DNA from: CAYNLY01 sp964398225 | Lineage (GTDB): Bacteria; Pseudomonadota; Zetaproteobacteria; Mariprofundales; Mariprofundaceae | DNA: 37,189 nt | Assembly (NCBI GenBank): GCA_964398225.1 | Contig: CAYNLY010000010.1 | Span: 1-37,189, forward strand | Direction: 5' to 3' | Part shown: positions 1 to 10,726 of the stretch, piece by piece | How the letters are laid out: each line of letters opens with the position of its first letter | How positions within the stretch are numbered: the first letter of the stretch is position 1 | Translations under genes and position numbers: made by a program | Notes under the pieces: generated by a model | Databases searched by the model: none | The model's input: only the letters and a program-made list of their open reading frames with translations | Told to the model about the DNA's origin: nothing

Positions 1-55
1 CTCAAAATCTGGTGGCCGCAAGGCCGTGTCGGTTCGAATCCGACTCCCGGCACCA
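1..55 (+). tRNA. tRNA-Leu (CAA), 3' part only
   Basis: The window opens inside a tRNA. Bases 1-7 (CTCAAAA) form an anticodon loop with anticodon CAA. A long variable arm follows (GGTGGCCGCAAGGCCGTG), as in class II tRNAs. The T arm carries GGTTCGAATCC and the encoded 3' end is GGCACCA, ending at 55. The long variable arm together with a CAA anticodon fits tRNA-Leu reading UUG. The acceptor 5' strand and D arm lie outside the window. Confidence 0.9.
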
Positions 56-86
56 GCTCCCTCTCTTCAACCCTCAAAATAGCCGT

Positions 87-116
87 AAAATGAAGCCGCG
101 GTTCGGGGCCGCCGGC
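87..116 (-). terminator. Possible intrinsic terminator after the first hybrid kinase gene
   Basis: On the minus strand, just past the stop codon at 121, GCCGGCGG and CCGCGGC can form a stem with one bulged G around a 7-nt loop (plus 95-116). It is followed by TTCATTTT (plus 87-94). The T tract is interrupted, so this is a moderate call. It would end the leftward two-component transcript before the tRNA-Leu. Confidence 0.4.
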
Positions 117-120
117 TGGC

Positions 121-2319
121 TCAGACGGACGCGTCTTCCCCCGCGGGGTGAAGCTGCTCACCGACGAGCGCCAGCAGGCGGTCGGTTTTCCAGGGCTTGC
201 GGATCAGGGGCGGGCGCTCGCCTTCGAAGGCGCGGACGAGCTCGCCCTCCCGGGCATAGCCGGTCATGAACACGACCGGAAGATCGGGCCTTGCGGTGCG
301 CAGAAGGCCCGCGGCCTGTACGCCGTTCATCCGGGGCATCACGACATCGAGCAGAGCGAGGGCCACCGGCTTCTCGCTTCCCAGGCGCACGGCCTCCTCG
401 CCGTTGCGCGCTGTGCAAACTTCGTAGCCGGCCTGGCCGAGGATGTCGCGCAGCGTGCGCCGCACCGTCGCGTCGTCGTCCGCGACCAGGATCAGCTCGC
501 CGTCTCCGGGCCGCCAGCGCACGCTCACCGTATCGTCCAGCTCGATGCTTCCGCTGTCGGCCACCGGCAGCAGCATTCGCACCCGGGTGCCCTCGCCCTC
601 CCGGCTTTCCAGATCGATGACGCCGCCGAAAGCCTGCACGCACTGCTGCACCATCGAGAGGCCAAGCCCGGTGCCCATGCCCTCGGGCTTGGTCGTGAAA
701 AACGGCTCGAAGCAGCGCTTCCGCGTCTCCTCGCTCATGCCCGGCCCGTCGTCGCAGACGCAGATCTCGACGAAGTCGTGCGCCTCGGCGTCGTGGAGCA
801 GCCGGCGCAGTTCCTCCAGGTGGGCGGCCACGCGTTCGGGCGGAGCCGGCCGGACGACGACCTCGATCCGCCCCTGGCTGCGTCCGGCCAGTTCGATGGC
901 CTGGCGGGCGTTGGTTATCAGGTTCAGAAGCGCCTGCTGCAGCGCGGACGGATCGCCCTTCAGGCTCACCGGCAGACGCTCGACATCCTCAATAAGCGCG
1001 ATGTTTTCCGGCACGCCCACCCGCGCGAACTTCACGACCTCGCGCACGAACGGCACCAGCGCGAAGCGCTCGATCTCGGCCGACTCCTTGCGCGCAAAGC
1101 GGAGCATCTGGCGGATCATCTCGGCGGCCCGGTAGCCCTGTTTTTCGATGTCCGCGATGCGGCTGCGCACGCCCTCGTCCTGAACGAGCTTCGTACGCAC
1201 GAGATAGAGGTTGCCCAGCACGCCCGCAAGCAGGTTGTTGAAATCGTGGGCGATGCCGGCCGCGAGCGTGCCGACCGCCTCCATCTTCTGGGCATGCCTA
1301 AGCTGCGCCTCGAGCTCGACCATCTCGGTGATGTCGCGGGTGACGATCACGAAGCCCTCGCAGGCCTCGCCTTGGCCGATGCAGGAAACCGTGCTCAGCG
1401 CCTCGAACTCGCGCCCGTCCAGCCCCCGCATCCGGTGCCGGCCGCTCCAGGGCAGATGGCGCTCGAGGCGCTTCCGGGCCTCGTCCCTTGCCTCGGGATC
1501 GGCCTCCCAGAGCCGCCAGACGTCCAGTTTCAGCGTATCGCAGACGCCGTTCACGCTGTCGCAGTCCGGCGCCACGCCCTTGCGGACCAGCCGGTCGATG
1601 CGCGGGCAGTCCACGCCGATGCGCAGGCAGAAGCTGTGGTTCGCAAAGCGCACGGTGCCGTCGTGCTCGAAGATCGCGATCGCCTCGTCCGCCTGCTCGA
1701 CCGCCTTGCGCAGCCGGCGCTCGGCCTCCTTGGCCTCGACCTCGGCCGTCACGTCCCGGACGATGCCCACCCAGATCGCGATCCGCCCCTCGTCGTCCCG
1801 CACCGGGCGGATCGAAAGATCGTTCCAGAACGGCGTGCCGTCCTTGCGGTGGTTGCGCCGCAGCATCCGCACCGAACGGCCCTCGGCAAGCGCCTCCCTG
1901 AGCGCGGCCGACTGCGCGGGATCAGTCTCCTTGCCGACGAGAAACCGGGGATCCCGGCCGCGCACCTCGTCGGGCCGGTAGCCGGTGATGCGCGAAAACG
2001 CCGGATTCACCTCCTCGATCCGGTAGCGCCCGGGCTCGGCCTCCCGGGCGATGACGATGCCTTCCTCGATATGGTCGGCGGCGATGCGGAACACCCGGTT
2101 GCGGGCCTCCTCCCGGAAGGCCGGGCCAAGCACCAGCGCATGGGCAAGCGCCGCCGCAACCACGGCGCCCGCAAGCAGCCACAGGCTTTCGGAAGGCTCA
2201 GGCAGGGCATGCCCCGTAGCCAGCCACAGCGCCAGCAGGACCGCCTCGGCAAGCAGCAGGGCGCCAAGCAGCAGTGCGGTGCGGCGAAAGGCCGCCGCGC
2301 TCGGGGAAAATCGAGGCAT
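121..2319 (-). CDS. Membrane-anchored PAS hybrid sensor histidine kinase with C-terminal receiver domain
   Basis: A 732-residue sensor kinase. Two membrane segments (about residues 14-34 and 46-66) leave little periplasmic sequence, so sensing is probably cytoplasmic. PAS 1 spans about 78-195 (NPAFSRITGY at 105) and PAS 2 about 205-332. The dimerisation domain has the phospho-acceptor H358 in GIAHDFNNLL. The ATPase domain has its N box at N470, DDGPGM at 523-528, FFTTK at 540-544 and GTGLGLS at 549-555. The receiver has acidic residues 614-616, phospho-acceptor D658 and K708. No output domain follows, so the protein probably feeds a phosphorelay or regulates itself. PAS 2 holds six cysteines as three C-x6-C pairs (231/238, 253/260, 313/320), which is unusual. 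The gene lies 63 bp downstream of the regulator gene, on the same strand. No good Shine-Dalgarno sequence precedes the ATG. The signal sensed is unknown. Confidence 0.9.
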   Translation of the reverse strand: MPRFSPSAAAFRRTALLLGALLLAEAVLLALWLATGHALPEPSESLWLLAGAVVAAALAHALVLGPAFREEARNRVFRIAADHIEEGIVIAREAEPGRYRIEEVNPAFSRITGYRPDEVRGRDPRFLVGKETDPAQSAALREALAEGRSVRMLRRNHRKDGTPFWNDLSIRPVRDDEGRIAIWVGIVRDVTAEVEAKEAERRLRKAVEQADEAIAIFEHDGTVRFANHSFCLRIGVDCPRIDRLVRKGVAPDCDSVNGVCDTLKLDVWRLWEADPEARDEARKRLERHLPWSGRHRMRGLDGREFEALSTVSCIGQGEACEGFVIVTRDITEMVELEAQLRHAQKMEAVGTLAAGIAHDFNNLLAGVLGNLYLVRTKLVQDEGVRSRIADIEKQGYRAAEMIRQMLRFARKESAEIERFALVPFVREVVKFARVGVPENIALIEDVERLPVSLKGDPSALQQALLNLITNARQAIELAGRSQGRIEVVVRPAPPERVAAHLEELRRLLHDAEAHDFVEICVCDDGPGMSEETRKRCFEPFFTTKPEGMGTGLGLSMVQQCVQAFGGVIDLESREGEGTRVRMLLPVADSGSIELDDTVSVRWRPGDGELILVADDDATVRRTLRDILGQAGYEVCTARNGEEAVRLGSEKPVALALLDVVMPRMNGVQAAGLLRTARPDLPVVFMTGYAREGELVRAFEGERPPLIRKPWKTDRLLALVGEQLHPAGEDASV

Positions 2320-2382
2320 AAGGGGGACAATAAACCGACGGCGGATCGGGTCATATAGGAAAAATTCCGAAATCCGCTCGGG

Positions 2383-3054
2383 CTACCCCGTCGGTTCCCG
2401 GTCGGGCTGCGATTCGGGCAACAGCCCCAGTTGCAGGGCAAGCCGCGCAAGCTGCGCCTCGTTGTCCACGCCCAGCTTGGCCAGCACCTGACTGCGATGC
2501 ACGTAGACCGTCTTCGGGCTCAGATGCAGCGTCCGGGCCACCTCGGGCACGCTCTTGCCGCCCGCCAGCAGCTCGAAGACCTCGAACTCGCGCGGCGTGA
2601 GCCGGGCGAGCGCATCCGCTCCGGCCGCCGCCCCGTCCGCAAGCCGAGGCTCAATGAAGCGCTTCCCGGCGGCCACCGCCTCCAGGGCCGCGCGCAGCAG
2701 CGCAGGCGGCGCGTCCTTGGTCAGATAGCCGTGCGCCCCGGCTGCAAGCGCGCGCGAAAGATGCGCCGCATCGTCGAACATCGTCACCACGAGCACGCGA
2801 AGCTCCGGCAGCTCCGCGCGCAGCCTCCGCAGCAGTTCGAGGCCGCCCGGGCCGGGCAGATGCAGATCGAGCAGCACGAGATCCGGCTTGAGCTTGCGCG
2901 CGCAATCGAGCGCCCAGGACACCGTGCCCGCCTCCCCGGCCACCGAAAAGCCCGGCATTCGCTCGATCATCACCCGGAACGCGGCGCGCACGAGTTCATG
3001 ATCGTCCACGATCAGCACGCGCTTTACTCCTTCCGTTTCCGGCGCCCGCATCAT
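2383..3054 (-). CDS. NarL/LuxR-family two-component response regulator
   Basis: About 223 residues. An N-terminal receiver domain carries the acidic pair in LIVDDHELV and the phospho-acceptor aspartate in LLDLHLPGPG (about D63); the conserved Thr and Lys lie in VVTMFDD and YLTKDAPP. A C-terminal LuxR/GerE helix-turn-helix begins at LTPREFEVFELLAGG and includes SPKTVYVHRSQVLAKLGV. The frame is open further upstream, but the receiver begins right after the tandem Met codons at 3054 and 3051, and an earlier start would run into the sensor gene. Its stop is 31 bp downstream of the NarX-like sensor, so the two are probably cotranscribed and cognate. It is a DNA-binding regulator whose targets cannot be read from the window. 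Confidence 0.9.
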   Translation of the reverse strand: MMRAPETEGVKRVLIVDDHELVRAAFRVMIERMPGFSVAGEAGTVSWALDCARKLKPDLVLLDLHLPGPGGLELLRRLRAELPELRVLVVTMFDDAAHLSRALAAGAHGYLTKDAPPALLRAALEAVAAGKRFIEPRLADGAAAGADALARLTPREFEVFELLAGGKSVPEVARTLHLSPKTVYVHRSQVLAKLGVDNEAQLARLALQLGLLPESQPDREPTG

Positions 3055-3085
3055 CGCGCAACGATTCCCCGAGGGCGCACCGGAT

Positions 3086-5038
3086 TCAAGCCTCGCCGCC
3101 TGCGTGGCAGACGAGCTCGATGCCCCCGTCCGGCCCAAGCGCACGGTTGTATGCGGCTAGCAGCGCAAACGCCCGGCGCAACCGGGCATCGTCGGCGTCC
3201 GCGCCGGTCAGCTCGAGCATTAGCCGGCCGCCATTGAACGTTGCGGAAAGCAGGCGCACCCCGTCCACGCCGCCCAGCGCCGCAAGCAGCGCATCGAGCG
3301 CCGGCGCAAGCCTTGCGGCAAGCGAGGCGTCGGTCCGTTTTTGTTCGCTCCAGGAAAACGCCACGCCGTTGGCCTCCGCCCACCGCTCGAGGCGCCCGCG
3401 CAGCGCCGGGATCGCATCGCGGTCGCCGTCCGGGGCTTTGAGCGCCTGCAGCCTGCGCCGGACGCCGGAAAGCATCGCGTCGGCCGCCTCGCGCACGGTG
3501 TTCAGCCGCGCGCGCGCCGCATCGCCCTCGGGAAGGCGCTCGGCCAGCGCCTCGGCGATGTTGCGAATCGCGCTCAGGCCCTGCCCCAGATCGTCGTGCA
3601 GCCACCGCTGGAGGTCGGCGCGCAGCCGGTCGTGCGCGGCCTGAAGCCGGATCAGGTTCCGGCCGAGCTCGTCGCGCATCTCGGCGAGCCGGGCCTCGGC
3701 GCGGCGGATCTCGTCGATGTCGATCAGGCAGCCGTAGCAACGTTCGCCTTCGGGATCGAAGCGGATGTGCTCCTCGATCCAGCGCCAGTGGCTGCCCGCA
3801 TCCATCCGGAAGCGGTGCACGAACTCGCGCCCGCCTTCGGCGAGGGTTGCCTCGAGATGCGCGCGCACTTTCTCTCGATCCTCGGGATGAATCCGCGCAT
3901 CCCACCAGCCTTCCGGATCGGGATGGCGCCGGGGTGTCCAGCGCGGATGACGGCCGTGAAACTCCTCGGGCAGGGGCATTCCCTCACGGATCCTGCCGCG
4001 GTAGAGCAGCACCGGTGCCTGATCGAGCAGAAACGACAGCCGCTCGTTCGTCTCGGCAAGCGAAAGCTGCGCCATCCGGCGGCGTTCGATGTTGCGCCGC
4101 CAGAAAAAGATCGAGGGCCCGATCAGCAGCGTGCCGACAACGAGCAGCGTCCAGCTCTGCCGGCGCTCGGAGGCAAGTCGCGACGCAAGCGCCTCGGGCG
4201 GCAGCCAGCCGACGAACTCCCAGACGGGCTCCATGCCGGCAGCCAGATCGCGGCCGGGCCGATCGAGGCGCAGCTTGGTGGCGGCACGCACCGGGGCGGC
4301 GGCAAGATCGGCCGGCCAGGCATCGAAAACCCCGGGGGCATCCCCTCGAACGACGAACACATGCGCCCGATCGGGCCGGATCCCCCAGCGAAGTCCGGGC
4401 ACCGGCGTGGCCGAGTCGAACAAAAGCAGCGGGGAAAGCCGAAGCACGAGCACCGCAACTCCGGCAAGCGTTCCGGAAGCATCGCGCACCGGCGCGCCCA
4501 GCCGCACAAGCGGCAGCGCCTCCGGCCAGCCCTCGGGAAGCCTCCGCGATGCCGCCGACCACAGCGGAGCCAGATGCCAGCGTCCCGCATCGAGCTTCGC
4601 GCTCGGGGAAAAACAGGCGCCGGCAGGCTCGGGCGCATCCGTTGCCAGGCGCCGCCAGCCCGCGCGTCCCCGCTGCCAGCGCGCGCGCACCAGCCCCGAG
4701 GCATCGACGAGCCGAAGCTCGAGGCCGGCCGCGCCCAGGCCCTCGAGCGCGGGCATCAGCCCCGCCTCGTCCGGCGCAAGATTCCGCACGACATCCGGTC
4801 GCGAGGCGAACATCAGCAGGAACCCCGCCGCCCGCTCCAGCTCCTCGTTCAGCCGCTGACCGAACAGCTCGAGGTGATGCGCGATCTCCAGCCGGAGCAC
4901 GCGCTCCCGCTCCCGCTTCTCGCTCTGATCAAGGCTCCAGACAAGCGTGGCCCAGAAGGAAAACACCAGAATCCCGATGAGCACGCAGTCCCGATGAAAG
5001 CGGCGGCGATCGAAGCCGGAGGCGCTCATGCCCGGCAA
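3086..5038 (-). CDS. NarX/UhpB-type membrane sensor with HisKA_3 motif but degenerate ATPase domain
   Basis: A 650-residue sensor. One membrane segment lies at about 17-36 and a second at about 294-314, enclosing a roughly 255-residue periplasmic domain that I do not recognise. A PAS-like domain (about 330-445, HPEDREKVRAHLEATLAEGG) follows, then a coiled coil (445-478). The HisKA_3 motif HDDLGQ is at 481-486. It has the phospho-acceptor H481 and the D482/Q486 pair that the NarX family uses for phosphatase activity (HDxxxQ). The C-terminal 110 residues occupy the place of the HATPase domain, but I find no N box, no DxGxG box and no glycine-rich lid. The protein may therefore act as a phosphatase or need a partner kinase. 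It is upstream of the NarL-type gene on the same strand and divergent from metH. Confidence 0.85.
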   Translation of the reverse strand: MPGMSASGFDRRRFHRDCVLIGILVFSFWATLVWSLDQSEKRERERVLRLEIAHHLELFGQRLNEELERAAGFLLMFASRPDVVRNLAPDEAGLMPALEGLGAAGLELRLVDASGLVRARWQRGRAGWRRLATDAPEPAGACFSPSAKLDAGRWHLAPLWSAASRRLPEGWPEALPLVRLGAPVRDASGTLAGVAVLVLRLSPLLLFDSATPVPGLRWGIRPDRAHVFVVRGDAPGVFDAWPADLAAAPVRAATKLRLDRPGRDLAAGMEPVWEFVGWLPPEALASRLASERRQSWTLLVVGTLLIGPSIFFWRRNIERRRMAQLSLAETNERLSFLLDQAPVLLYRGRIREGMPLPEEFHGRHPRWTPRRHPDPEGWWDARIHPEDREKVRAHLEATLAEGGREFVHRFRMDAGSHWRWIEEHIRFDPEGERCYGCLIDIDEIRRAEARLAEMRDELGRNLIRLQAAHDRLRADLQRWLHDDLGQGLSAIRNIAEALAERLPEGDAARARLNTVREAADAMLSGVRRRLQALKAPDGDRDAIPALRGRLERWAEANGVAFSWSEQKRTDASLAARLAPALDALLAALGGVDGVRLLSATFNGGRLMLELTGADADDARLRRAFALLAAYNRALGPDGGIELVCHAGGEA

Positions 5039-5051
5039 GCCTCGGGCGCGG

Positions 5052-5081
5052 TTGGGAAGCAGGAAGCCCGCATGCTAGGCT
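5052..5081 (+). promoter_or_regulatory. Putative metH promoter in a 69-bp divergent region
   Basis: TTGGGA (5052-5057), an 18-bp spacer and TAGGCT (5076-5081) precede metH. The element TAGCAT (minus strand, plus 5072-5077) overlaps it and could serve as a -10 box for the leftward sensor gene, so the two promoters would compete. The GCTAGGCTGCGCCGC context recurs before other genes of the window. The region is too short for a SAM or cobalamin riboswitch. Confidence 0.4.
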
Positions 5082-5107
5082 GCGCCGCAAAAACGAACGG
5101 AACACCC

Positions 5108-8794
<3,687 letters not shown>

Positions 8795-8806
8795 ATCCCT
8801 GAAACG

Positions 8807-8834
8807 GTCCGGGCTTGAACCCGGGCGCGTTTTT
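8807..8834 (+). terminator. Intrinsic terminator after metH
   Basis: GTCCGGG (8807-8813) pairs with CCCGGGC (8820-8826), including one G-U pair, around the loop CTTGAA. It is followed by GCG and five Ts (8830-8834), starting 12 bp past the metH stop. This is a good match to a Rho-independent terminator. Confidence 0.65.
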
Positions 8835-8850
8835 GCCGATATATTCCGGC

Positions 8851-9408
8851 ATGGAGCGCGGAGATCCCGAACCGATGATCCGGCACGGACGGGGCGAGGC
8901 CCTGTTCCACGAGCTGGTGTCGCGCGCACAACGGCGCAGCCGGGTGCGGCTTCCGGACATGGTCGAGGGCTACCTCGTGCTGACGCTGCTTCGCCATCTG
9001 GGCACCGAGGCGGCGCAGGCGCTCTACCAGCGGCTTGCGCCCCGGCTTCTCGCCGGCCGGGTCCACGGCGAGCCGTCGCTGCGCGACACCGGAGACGCCT
9101 GCCTGATGCTGGCCGGCCTGTTCCCCGAGCAGGCGCAGCGGCGACACGTGAGCGTGGGCTACTTCATCCGCATCGGACGCACGGCCTACGCGCGGCTTGC
9201 CGCGGCCGGCAGCGGCGGAGAACTGTTCGCCGAGCTCTGCCGCTGGTTTCCTGGGCTCGTGAACGTGCTTCAGGCGATGCGCAGCGAGGAACGCGAGCTG
9301 AACCTGATGGCCGCGTTCGAAACCTGGGCGGCGACCGGGAACCCGGACCTGCTGCGCGAGCTCACCGACGCCGTGCCCATCCTGCCGGACCAGCGGCGCC
9401 CGCTCTAG
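8851..9408 (+). CDS. Conserved-looking small protein of unknown function
   Basis: About 185 residues, with no signal peptide or membrane segment, and predicted mostly alpha-helical (LPDMVEGYLVLTLLRHLGTE, GDACLMLAGLFPEQ, SVGYFIRIGRTAYARLAA). I do not recognise a domain with confidence. Codon use matches its neighbours, so it looks like a real gene. The start is uncertain: the ATG at 8851 has no ribosome-binding site, while the ATG at 8875 lies 10 nt after GGAGA (8860-8864) and would give MIRHGRGE. A TTG at 8817 lies within the metH terminator and is unlikely. The gene sits between the terminator and the convergent trxC, whose stop is one base away, so it needs its own promoter or readthrough from metH. 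I give no function. Confidence 0.7.
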   Translation: MERGDPEPMIRHGRGEALFHELVSRAQRRSRVRLPDMVEGYLVLTLLRHLGTEAAQALYQRLAPRLLAGRVHGEPSLRDTGDACLMLAGLFPEQAQRRHVSVGYFIRIGRTAYARLAAAGSGGELFAELCRWFPGLVNVLQAMRSEERELNLMAAFETWAATGNPDLLRELTDAVPILPDQRRPL

Positions 9409-9409
9409 C

Positions 9410-9856
9410 TCAGATCCGCTGATCGAGCCACTGCACAAGCTGCGCCTTCGGCAGCGCCCCCATCAGCTGATCGGCCAGAATCGGGCCGCGGAACAGCATC
9501 AGCGTCGGAATCGAGCGGATGCCGTGGCGGGCGGCAAGGCCCGGATTTTCGTCCACGTTCACCTTGACGATCTTCAGCCGCCCCCGCATTTCGCGCGCAA
9601 GCTCATCCAGCACCGGCGCCACCATCCGGCAGGGGCCGCACCACGGCGCCCAGAAATCCACGAGCACCGGCAGCGGATAGCGCTCGACCTGGTCGCGAAA
9701 GTCCGACTCCCCCGCCTTCACCGGCTCGGACGGCAGCACCTGCCCCTGGCACTTGCCGCAGCGGACGGCATCGGCCTTTTCCGGCGTAAGATGATCGCGC
9801 GGCACCCGGTTGATTGCGCCGCAGGATGCGCAGGGAATCTCGATCGTATCGGCCAT
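9410..9856 (-). CDS. trxC: Thioredoxin 2 (zinc-binding thioredoxin TrxC)
   Basis: A 148-residue cytoplasmic thioredoxin with an N-terminal zinc-binding extension, as in E. coli TrxC (139 residues). Zinc ligands are C9/C12 (PCASC) and C33/C36 (RCGKC). The active site is WCGPC with C73 and C76, and the cis-proline is in RSIPTLMLF. TrxC reduces protein disulfides with electrons from thioredoxin reductase; the window also encodes a trxB candidate at 31399-32331. In E. coli trxC is OxyR-controlled, but I did not identify an OxyR site here. The ATG follows AAGGAG at a good distance. The mRNA leader contains a stable hairpin (plus 9879-9895, 7-bp stem with a 3-nt loop) without a T tract. Confidence 0.95.
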   Translation of the reverse strand: MADTIEIPCASCGAINRVPRDHLTPEKADAVRCGKCQGQVLPSEPVKAGESDFRDQVERYPLPVLVDFWAPWCGPCRMVAPVLDELAREMRGRLKIVKVNVDENPGLAARHGIRSIPTLMLFRGPILADQLMGALPKAQLVQWLDQRI

Positions 9857-9902
9857 GACTCACTCCTTGCCCGGAAGTCCCGGCCCAAGGCCGGGTGCGT
9901 CG

Positions 9903-9931
9903 TTTATAGGGCCCGGGCGGGCGATATTCAA
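9903..9931 (-). promoter_or_regulatory. sigma70-type promoter of trxC
   Basis: On the minus strand, TTGAAT (plus 9926-9931), exactly 17 bp, then TATAAA (plus 9903-9908). The AT-rich stretch upstream (9932-9965) could act as an UP element. It lies between the end of rnfH and trxC, so trxC is probably transcribed on its own. Among the promoter candidates of the window this one is closest to the consensus. Confidence 0.6.
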
Positions 9932-9962
9932 GCTCTTTCGTATATTCTCAAATGCTGATTTT

Positions 9963-10292
9963 TTACTTGTCGGACTTCGGAGCGGAACTTCCGGCCGCCC
10001 TCGCCTGCTTCCGGGCGCGGATGCGCGCTTTTTTCTCGTCCACGGCATGGGGATCGCGCGCGCGCTTTTGCAGCGGCCGGTAGATTTCGACCCGGTCGCC
10101 CTCGTTCAGCGGCTGGTCGGGCTTCACGAGCTTGGCGTAGATGCCGAGCCGGTTGACGGAAAGATCGATCTCGGGATGCCGCTCGAGGATCCCGCTCAGA
10201 TGAACCGCATCAAGCACGGTCGCCCCCTGGGGAACCTCAAGCTCCACGTAATCCTGCTCGTGCGGGAGCGCGTAGACGACCGCAACCTTCAC
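9963..10292 (-). CDS. rnfH: RnfH family protein (UPF0125, beta-grasp fold)
   Basis: A 109-residue protein of the RnfH/YfjF (PasI, RatB) family, with a ubiquitin-like beta-grasp core: MKVAVVYALPHEQDYVEL, a central SGIL..HPEIDL segment, VNRLGIYAKLV and the end motif GDRVEIYRPL. The tail after residue 75 is rich in Lys and Arg (KKARIRARKQARAAG). Its start overlaps the ratA stop by 4 bp (ATGA), reproducing the conserved ratA-rnfH pair. The role of this family is unsettled: it has been linked to RNF complexes and to the PasTI stress pair. It is the last gene of the long leftward run, and I see no clear terminator behind it. Confidence 0.9.
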   Translation of the reverse strand: MKVAVVYALPHEQDYVELEVPQGATVLDAVHLSGILERHPEIDLSVNRLGIYAKLVKPDQPLNEGDRVEIYRPLQKRARDPHAVDEKKARIRARKQARAAGSSAPKSDK

Positions 10293-10726
10293 CGCGTTGC
10301 CTCCAGCTGAACGGCACGCTTCTCGAACGCGTGCACCATCGAACGGCAGGCGGTCGCAAACAGCGGGCTTGCGACCAGATCGAGCATCGCGCTGCGGAAG
10401 GCGAACTCGATGGAGAAATGCACCCGGCAGCGGCGGGCATCGAGCGCCTCGAAGGTCCAGAGGCTTTCAAGAAAGCGGAACGGCCCCTCGAGCAGACGGA
10501 TCTCGACCAGCTTCGGCCGGATGAAGCGGTCCACGGTCCGGAACGGATGCCGGGTGCCGGCCAGTTCCGCGACCAGTTCCGCGGTGAGCTCCCCTTCCGA
10601 GCGCTCGAGAACGCGCGAATCGGCCACCCAGGGGAGAAAGTCGGCGTAGGCGTCGATGTCCATCACGACATCGAACATCGTCTCGGCCGAGCAGGCGAGC
10701 TCGCGCGTTTCCTCAAAGCTGTGCAT
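10289..10726 (-). CDS. ratA: RatA/PasT family START-domain protein (Coq10-like)
   Basis: 145 residues forming a single SRPBCC/START (polyketide cyclase/Coq10-like) domain: the N-terminal strand and helix ELACSAETMFDVVMDIDAYADFLPW, then the F-L-S-x-W-x-F strand and a long C-terminal helix (SPLFATACRSMVHAFEKRA). In E. coli the homologue RatA/PasT has been described as an inhibitor of 70S ribosome formation and as a persistence factor; the fold is shared with ubiquinone-binding Coq10. Which activity applies here is open. It is translationally coupled on both sides: its ATG overlaps the der stop (TGATG) and its stop overlaps the rnfH start. In many gammaproteobacteria this pair sits near smpB, so the link to der is a local arrangement. 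Confidence 0.9.
   Translation of the reverse strand: MHSFEETRELACSAETMFDVVMDIDAYADFLPWVADSRVLERSEGELTAELVAELAGTRHPFRTVDRFIRPKLVEIRLLEGPFRFLESLWTFEALDARRCRVHFSIEFAFRSAMLDLVASPLFATACRSMVHAFEKRAVQLEATR

Noticed and set aside
148..2358. Open frame of 736 codons opposite the first hybrid kinase
   Set aside because: Composition is typical of an antisense shadow and no motif is visible; the kinase on the minus strand has complete catalytic motifs.
3341..5107. In-frame extension of metH upstream of 5108
   Set aside because: It runs opposite the NarX-like sensor and shows no similarity to MetH; the start at 5108 gives the family length.
5039..5107. SAM or cobalamin riboswitch before metH
   Set aside because: The gap is only 69 bp and contains none of the conserved elements.
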